The translations under genes and the position numbers were made by a program. A model generated the notes under the pieces. The model was given only the letters and a program-made list of their open reading frames with translations, was not told where the DNA came from and made no database searches. From Atriophallophorus winterbourni (Eukaryota; Platyhelminthes; Trematoda; Plagiorchiida; Microphallidae), in assembly GCA_013407085.1 (NCBI GenBank), contig JACCGJ010001299.1, positions 1 to 64,000 of the forward strand: DNA of 64,000 nucleotides, in the 5' to 3' direction. This document shows positions 57,991-64,000 of the stretch, piece after piece. How positions within the stretch are numbered: the first letter of the stretch is position 1; each line of letters starts with the position of its first letter.

Positions 57991-59104
57991 TACTTCCACA
58001 TCAATAGTCGTTGCTTTTGTTAGAGAAATAACTCATAAAGAAAAATGGCATGTGCTTTGTTTTCTTTAAACTACACAACATAACACGCGAAATCTTAACC
58101 CTTATTATGCAAAACAATTTTAACCAGTTAGGAAAACTAAATGGTAACTATTTTCTTATCCTTTAATGAGGCAGGTTTACTCTCAGTTTAAGAACTTGCT
58201 TTTCAAGGAATTACCATAAAGCCACCTTGAATGAACTCACTCGCATTCATTTTTTTGGTAAAAACACCTCAAAACGGTGAGCGTTCATACCAATTTATGT
58301 ATTTCCGTATCGATGAGATCACCACGTGTTCTTCAGCTACGAAGCGACGAAACCCATATCACAAACGTGAAAATCATTCGACTGTCAATATCAATCGATA
58401 TAGATAACTGTTGTCAAAATAATTATTGCGTCGATAACACACAAATCTTACATTTCAATCGCGAATCAAAAAATATTTTTTTTATTTCATCAATTTATTT
58501 AGGATACCATAGTTTAATTGAATTGTTCCAACATATTGATTGAATTAACTTGCATACCAATGAAATTTTAAACATGCGTTTCAAAGATGTGGCAAGCCTG
58601 TCTGTAAATAAATTATCTAAATGTTTATTCGATTATAAATTCCCAAGTGTGTTTTGAGAAATATAAAGGGGCTGGCCGAGCATAAGGAAATTTCCCATGT
58701 TGAACTCGAGTGGACGAATTCAAACAACCAGTCAGTGACGCAATTGTGAAATCAATTAATGTCAGGGAAACATTGTCGCTTGAAACCCAAATAAGAGAAT
58801 TCGTTTAATTGAACCAATAAGATATTTACGGAGACCTTTTCGTAAGGCGCATGGCCAGTCTCTCGATCAATCTAGGGCGGTTGAATGCTTATGTTTCCCT
58901 GAAAATTGAAGTTTTCCAACTTCTAATGATTTACTCACTGTTGGAATAGCATACTCCTACTTGAACGGTCTTAGGATTCTGCCATCTTTGGTTCTCTGCA
59001 ACATGGAAAATTCTACCATTGCAAAGAGAAACAATTTTTAATCAAAGTAGTGGTGTGTAAGTAAAGAAGTCGCTTATAAGTGCCTCGAGCTATTCGTCAG
59101 AATT
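57991..59104. other. No confident gene; family A scrap near 59047
   Basis: gtagtggtgtgtaagta (59047-59063) and ttataagtgcctcgagc (59074-59090) recall the family A unit. An 88-codon ORF at 58277-58543 has no motif. Confidence 0.35.
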
Positions 59105-59870
59105 ATTATATAGACTCGTAAACGATAGAACGAATATTAAACCAAGAGTCTTTGCCCTAAAAACTTCGTCCGGCTTCACTGAATCCTTTCAACAGACCGT
59201 TGACCTGTTAGCAGACTTTTATGCCGGAGGCTTGAGTCAAAATCAACGGTGCCCGTTGAGGAATCCATCATTCAACTTGACCGACCGACTTCGAGTGAAG
59301 TATTGATTTCTCCGATGGTGGTAGCGTAGCACAAACGAAAATTTAATGTAAAGAAATCTCCGCGACCAGATGAGATAACCTCAATGCTACTCAAAACCTG
59401 TCACGAGCAGTTGTCTGAACCTCTATCTAACAAGTTTAATAATTTGCTCCAAGGTGGTTTGGTACTCAAAGACTGGAAAATGTGACAAATATCACCCATT
59501 TATGAAGGAGGTTGCCGTTGTGATGGCAAAAATTACAGGCACGTGACATTGCTGTCTTCGGTATCAAAAGTTTTCGAATGAATAATAACTGCAAAAATAG
59601 TGCAGCATTTAGAAAGTGACAGACTTCTGTCAGTTGCCCAACACGGATTTCTCAGAAATCGTTCTTGCACAACAAACTTACTGTTAAGCTTAGACGACTG
59701 TTGCAGATGCAGATGGCTATATCCATGCATGCTTCCTTGACATTTCTAAAGCTTTCGACAGAGTCGATCATAATTTATTCTTCAACAAGCAACAGAAACA
59801 CGGTATTTTTGAAAAATTATATGAATGGGTTCGTGATTACCTCAGCAGTACTTATTAACTACACGGAATT
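59105..59870 (+). mobile_element. CR1-like LINE RT fragment, plus strand
   Basis: Frames read in order: LVNDRTNIKPRVFALKT (a linker also seen in the LINE at 20685-21290 as IVNERSKIKPGVF), QHGFLRNRSCTTNLL-like text near 59640, and LDISKAFDRVDHNLFF near 59740-59790. The last is the RT motif with the first catalytic aspartate. Several frameshifts and stops are present. It is cut off before the FADD motif at about 59870. Confidence 0.75.
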
Positions 59871-61139
59871 CTTAAACTAAACTGTCTGGATGAGATCTAT
59901 GTGGTTGTTGCATAAGTTAACGGACCTGGCCTTGTCTATGCGTAATTTTTCGTTGAAATACCTCGTTGACTCGATGCAATTGAGCTTCATAGCTTTTTTC
60001 TCTACTGTCACGTTCTTTCCAATCATTTCCGGCGAATTAGACTTTCCCAGATCCACCATACGCAAATGTTAGTCTTCATCGTGTATATATATTTCTAGAT
60101 TCATAGGCTTAGATTTCTCACGTAGACTCATCTAATCATTCCTTCGCTTCATATTCCTATAGAGACACAATTTCTCGTCCTCAGTGAGGATTTTATGCAA
60201 GAAACAGTCTGTGGCCATGGGTTCCTGGTTGTAGAGCAAGATTTTGAACAGTAATTAAAAGCTGCAAATCCTTTTTATGTGATTTGTTTTTAGCTTTTGA
60301 AACTTACTAGTTCAGTTACTGGAACGAGCGTGAGTTGGCGGGTATCGATAAAGTGACCCGTGATCAAATGATATGCTCAATGGAATAACAAGTGAAAAAT
60401 AACATGAGCAAGTCAATGAGGTTCATGTGTATTGCGTAAAGAATGCAAATCCTATCATGCCCGACATACATCATGGCGAGGTTCCGGTGAGAGTTGTGAC
60501 GGTTGATGCGAACGTACTTGAAAGATGTTTAAGCTGGGTGACTTCTATGAAGCTTCATCAAGGTCAACATATTTATATCCGTCATACACTCTCCTTGTTA
60601 GGGTTAGGATCGATTTAATTATATAATCGCTCGTCGATTGAGAAATACTAACTAAGTTTATTCCAATCGCGTATTCAACAGCTGCATTGGTTTTACGAAA
60701 GCATGCTGTCCAGAGCAAATCTTTGAAATTACCTTGCTGAATGATACGAGACTCGAGTTTGAAAACTGGCCAGCGATTTGTTAAGAACAGCCGAAACGGG
60801 AGCGAAATGGTATAATCATCACATCAAAACAATAGATGCCGGCAGCAGATAATCATACAAAGGGGCGCGGTGGTCAAACCTGCAAATAATTCTCACAATT
60901 CTTAGAAGGCTGCCGAAAACGCATCCAAAGTTTTCCTAAAGCAAAGGATCAACCAATGAAAATCTGACAAACGCGCGATCGAAAGCCACAAGTTTAAAGT
61001 TCAAATTGCGAAATGTATTATCTGAAGTGGATTTCTGCAAAATTTGTGGAAAACACGCCGAGGTCTTGGTCACACAGACTGAGCACATAAAAGAAAGACA
61101 ATAACGTAAGTTCCACACGTTATCAACTTCAAAAGATAA
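59871..61139. other. No confident feature; may include the 5' part of the Penelope-like element
   Basis: No ribozyme core or terminal repeat of the element could be located, though this is where one would be expected. Confidence 0.3.
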
Positions 61140-63112
61140 ATGTACCTCTACTAGTTCTTTTCATGACAGTGCTCGACAATATTTCATGGTAATTAATTTA
61201 TCAGATAGGCCGCTATCACAGACAGAACCAAGATTGTTGGAAAACGGCTTAAACTTCTCGTTAATTATAAAATTCTTAAAAGCTAAGGATGTTATTCTAT
61301 GCGTAGAATCCGCCCTCAACCAGCTACCTGAAAATCAGACAGATGCACTGGGAAATCGTATATCTAGTATTATCAATAAACAATCACCACAAAGGATTAA
61401 CCTTACGCGAGATGAACATCAAGCACTCTTTAAATTGCGAAAATAAAGGGGAATTGTGATCACTAAGGCAGACAAAGGCAAGACAAGGCTGATTCTTTCT
61501 AAAAGTTATTATAGACATAACGCAGAGTCACACCTTGCTGAAGGTCCGTATCAGGTTATTGACAACCGTAGAGCTACGACCATTATGAATAACCGTAAAC
61601 GGGTTGTTTCAAGATACCTGCGAGGAATAAAGGAAAACCTTGGTCAAAGATTATGGTTCATGCTCTACCCAAAATCTGCTCAGACCCCAGGTTCTATGGA
61701 CTTCCGAAAATACATAAGGTAGACATCCCGATAAGGCCCATTTTAGACGACATTGTATCATCAACACACGAATAGTATAAGCACATCGCACACCTTTTGA
61801 AACTACTGGTTGGTAAGACAAATACTTTGATTAAGAACTCGTTCGATTTTGTTTGTCGCTTAGGTACCGCAACAAATGAGAAGGATGAGATGATGGTTAG
61901 CTTTGACGTAAGCTCCTTGTTTACGAATGTTGATACTATGAGCTCTTTAAAATTAGCGAGTAATTCACTCAACTCCGAAATGACCTTGAAGAATCGTACA
62001 AATTTGAGTGTACAGAAAATCATCAACGGTGTAGCAATTTGTCTGAATATGAACCACTTCTAATTCAATGGACAGTTATACAAGCTATACGATGGTTTAG
62101 CGATGGGGTCACATATTTCCCCAGTGCTGGCGAATATGTAAATGGAGCACTTCGAACTGATTGCTTTGAAAAACGAAGCTTTAAAACCGCTATTTTGACG
62201 ATACATTCGTCAACATAAAGCGCAATACACTGGAAGCATGTCATGGTTATCTGAAAAATTTGGATCCGAAAATCCAGGTCACTGAAGGCACACTTCCGTT
62301 CTTGGACTGTCTCGCGCAAAAAGACATCGGCAAGATAAGAACGACGGTATCTGGTAAGCCAATCGACACAGATGCCATTTTGAGGTACACATCTGCGCAT
62401 CCTAAAAAAAGGTATTTCAGTCCGTAGCGAAATCGCTGTTTCACAAGGTTGACCGCCTCTGCAGCGATGATACAGATAAGAGACGAGCTCATGACGAATT
62501 CAGTCGCGGACTTGCAAATCATGGTTACCTCAAGAGCTTAATTAATTGCCAATTGAACCGTGCTAAACATCCTCAACGGAAAACGGAAAAAGTTTGGCGA
62601 GCTACGGTATCTCTACCGTATGTCAAAGGTGCCTCTGAAGGAATGAGTCAAATCTTGAATAACGCAGCTATTAGAGTAACATATAAGTGAGGTAGAACAC
62701 TCCGCGTCGTATGAATGCATCTCATAGATAAGACTCCTTTAGGTTGTGCGACAAACTGAATCTACAAAATCAAATGCAAGGGTTGCGCGGGTGTTTACAT
62801 TTGGCAAACGCCTAGAGAACTTTGCACTATTGTAAACGAACATAGCGGACGAGTAGAAAAGCAACCCCGCAATCCCAGTGAATATCAATCACCGATTCGG
62901 GATTCTGCCCGTGAACACGTGCTAGATACAGGACACAGCGTAGATCTTGAAAACGTGGAAGTGATAAGACGAGGTGTGAAAACCTTATAGGGAAAGACTT
63001 CACTCGGAGGCAGTTGAAATAACAAAGGCTGGGGCGAATGCGGTGAACAAGGTGGATGGGGCGGATATTTCAACAATCTGGCGTTCGGTTCTGCAGCGGA
63101 TAAGGATTAACG
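61140..63112 (+). mobile_element. Penelope-like retroelement (RT plus GIY-YIG endonuclease), decayed
   Basis: A single long ORF with breaks can be followed for about 1.95 kb. Landmarks in order: SDRPLSQTEPRLLENGLNFS (about 61200-61260); VITKADKGKTRLILSK (61456-61503), preceded by an in-frame TAA at 61444; FYGLPKIHK (about 61692-61718); SFDVSSLFTNV (about 61899-61931); the GLAMGSHISPVLANM box (about 62097-62141); the catalytic YFDDTF (62191-62208, in another frame); and LPFLDC. Near 62790-62910 a GIY-YIG-like block reads GVYIWQTPREL...NEHSGR...DTGHSVDLENVEV. In life the RT copies the element's RNA and the GIY-YIG nuclease nicks the target. The YIG glycine is changed to tryptophan, and several stops and frameshifts make it inactive. 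Elements of this class carry hammerhead ribozymes in their repeats, which links it to families A and B. Confidence 0.85.
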
Positions 63113-63539
63113 TGCATAACACCTAATGCGCACGCGATTTCGTAAGCAATGTGTCAGCAGACGCAGTTCGCACCTGCACACAAAATAAACAATTTAGTGA
63201 TTAATACCGCATTTATGGGGTGTGAACAATTGTCTTGATCTCGCCTGTCTACCTTAAACAACTCAGGATTGGTCAAGAGAATGCCATTTAAACATGAACA
63301 CTGTTCGTACCGATACCCTTGGTCTGACGAAGCTTCAGTTTTCAGAAGCGAAATGTTACCAAACAACTTGCTATAAAGTGGCTTATGATAGTAAGCTGCC
63401 ATAACGATGTACGAGCAGTCAGTTTCGGAACATGATATTTTTCGAAAAAATACTATATAGAAAAGGCGAAGAATAGAATAGACTGATTACGCTGATTTTT
63501 AGAACCCTATTGTATGATCACCGAGAACGAACTTCAAGT
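63113..63539. other. No recognisable feature
   Basis: The region 3' of the Penelope-like element. An ORF of 82 codons on the minus strand has no motif. Confidence 0.35.
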
Positions 63540-63725
63540 TCAACCCATAGGCTTAAATAAAAACAGCATTTGCATGCATTTTCATCCAACACACTCGACG
63601 ACCTGTTTCGTGTTAGTTGCACACATGAAACTGTGAAAGCCTGGTAAACAACGTATGAACTTGTAATCCACGGTCAGATAAGACGGCATGATCAACCTTT
63701 GCAATAACATGTCCCCACACACATA
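63540..63725 (-). repeat. Family B ribozyme repeat, decayed, minus orientation
   Basis: It carries the leader gcatgcattttcatccaacac, the core remnant (63600-63629; minus strand GTGT...ACAC-GAAA-CAGGTC-GTCG with a lost CTGATGA), then gaaactgtgaaagcctggtaaacaa, cttgtaatccacggtcagataag and catgatcaacc. The second half corresponds to the inverted repeat at 18105-18345. It is the nearest ribozyme repeat to the Penelope-like element (about 430 bp away), but on the opposite strand. Confidence 0.6.
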
Positions 63726-64000
63726 CAAGTTACTCGTGAATGGCACGTTGATTATTAAAAGGTGCATTAACACATGAGAAAAATGTGCCCTTCATTACGT
63801 AAAATATTACGCAACGATACCTGGCAGTATGGCCGAACCGAATAACGCTACTACGAGCAATCAGAGTAATGCAAAACCACTTATCCTGTTGAAGATTTTC
63901 ACGTAAAGGTCCATTATCCCTCAAGACACAGTCAATCTGATCTGTAGAAATCAAATCTGGCAACCCATTGAACTCCAATTCGCTGCAAAATTCGATAATA
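63726..64000. other. No recognisable feature
   Basis: Window end; an 82-codon minus-strand ORF (63730-63978) overlaps other ORFs and shows no motif. Confidence 0.35.

Overview
The window looks like intergenic and intronic DNA from a metazoan with a large, repeat-rich, AT-rich genome. A flatworm, probably a trematode, is the best guess. This rests on the mix of repeats (a Penelope-like retroelement, RTE- and CR1-like LINEs, gypsy-type remnants and small interspersed repeats carrying hammerhead-ribozyme cores), on the introns, and on a Spalt-type zinc-finger gene. There is no bacterial-style gene packing, no operon and no CRISPR array. The species cannot be named from the sequence. Two assembly gaps are present (1000 N at 19164-20163, 20 N at 38422-38441).

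Host genes are few. The clear one is a Spalt/Sall-like C2H2 zinc-finger gene on the + strand. Three coding exons can be joined by their splice sites (33346 or later to 34210, 34900-34973, 35060-35689), and the second finger is rebuilt exactly across the last intron. About 3.3 kb upstream on the same strand, 29674-30033 looks like one exon whose product resembles the C-terminal half of a RhoGAP domain. I cannot show whether it belongs to the same transcript.

Almost everything else recognisable is mobile-element debris. From left to right: a LINE RT scrap (780-1375, -); a head-to-head pair of family A ribozyme repeats split by a LINE 3' end (2660-3290); a tRNA-like SINE head (7515-7590, -); an old three-unit family A array (10680-11300); an RTE-type C-terminus (12344-12945, -); a gypsy-like RT remnant split by a ribozyme-repeat insertion with a matching 10-bp flanking duplication (14941-15540); an RTE LINE (15830-16984, -); a CR1-like LINE running into the large gap (20164-21560, -); two oppositely oriented LTR-like copies (23302-23699 and 38631-38908); several LINE 3' ends; a gypsy gag scrap (about 45127-45288); a CR1 RT scrap (59105-59870, +); and a decayed but well-spanned Penelope-like element with RT and GIY-YIG parts (61140-63110, +).

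The most interesting system is a set of short repeats in two families. Each carries a hammerhead-like core (CTGATGA, short stem II, GAAA, then a near-loopless helix III CCGGT). Family A has a monomer of 241 nt between predicted cleavage sites in the dimeric copy at 15102-15458. It has a perfect CCAC/GTGG helix I but an odd helix II closing position. Family B has a canonical GUGC/GCAC helix II. Ribozymes with very short helix III are known from Penelope-like elements and small retrozymes. This window holds both a Penelope-like element and many ribozyme repeats, so a mobilisation link is plausible but not shown.
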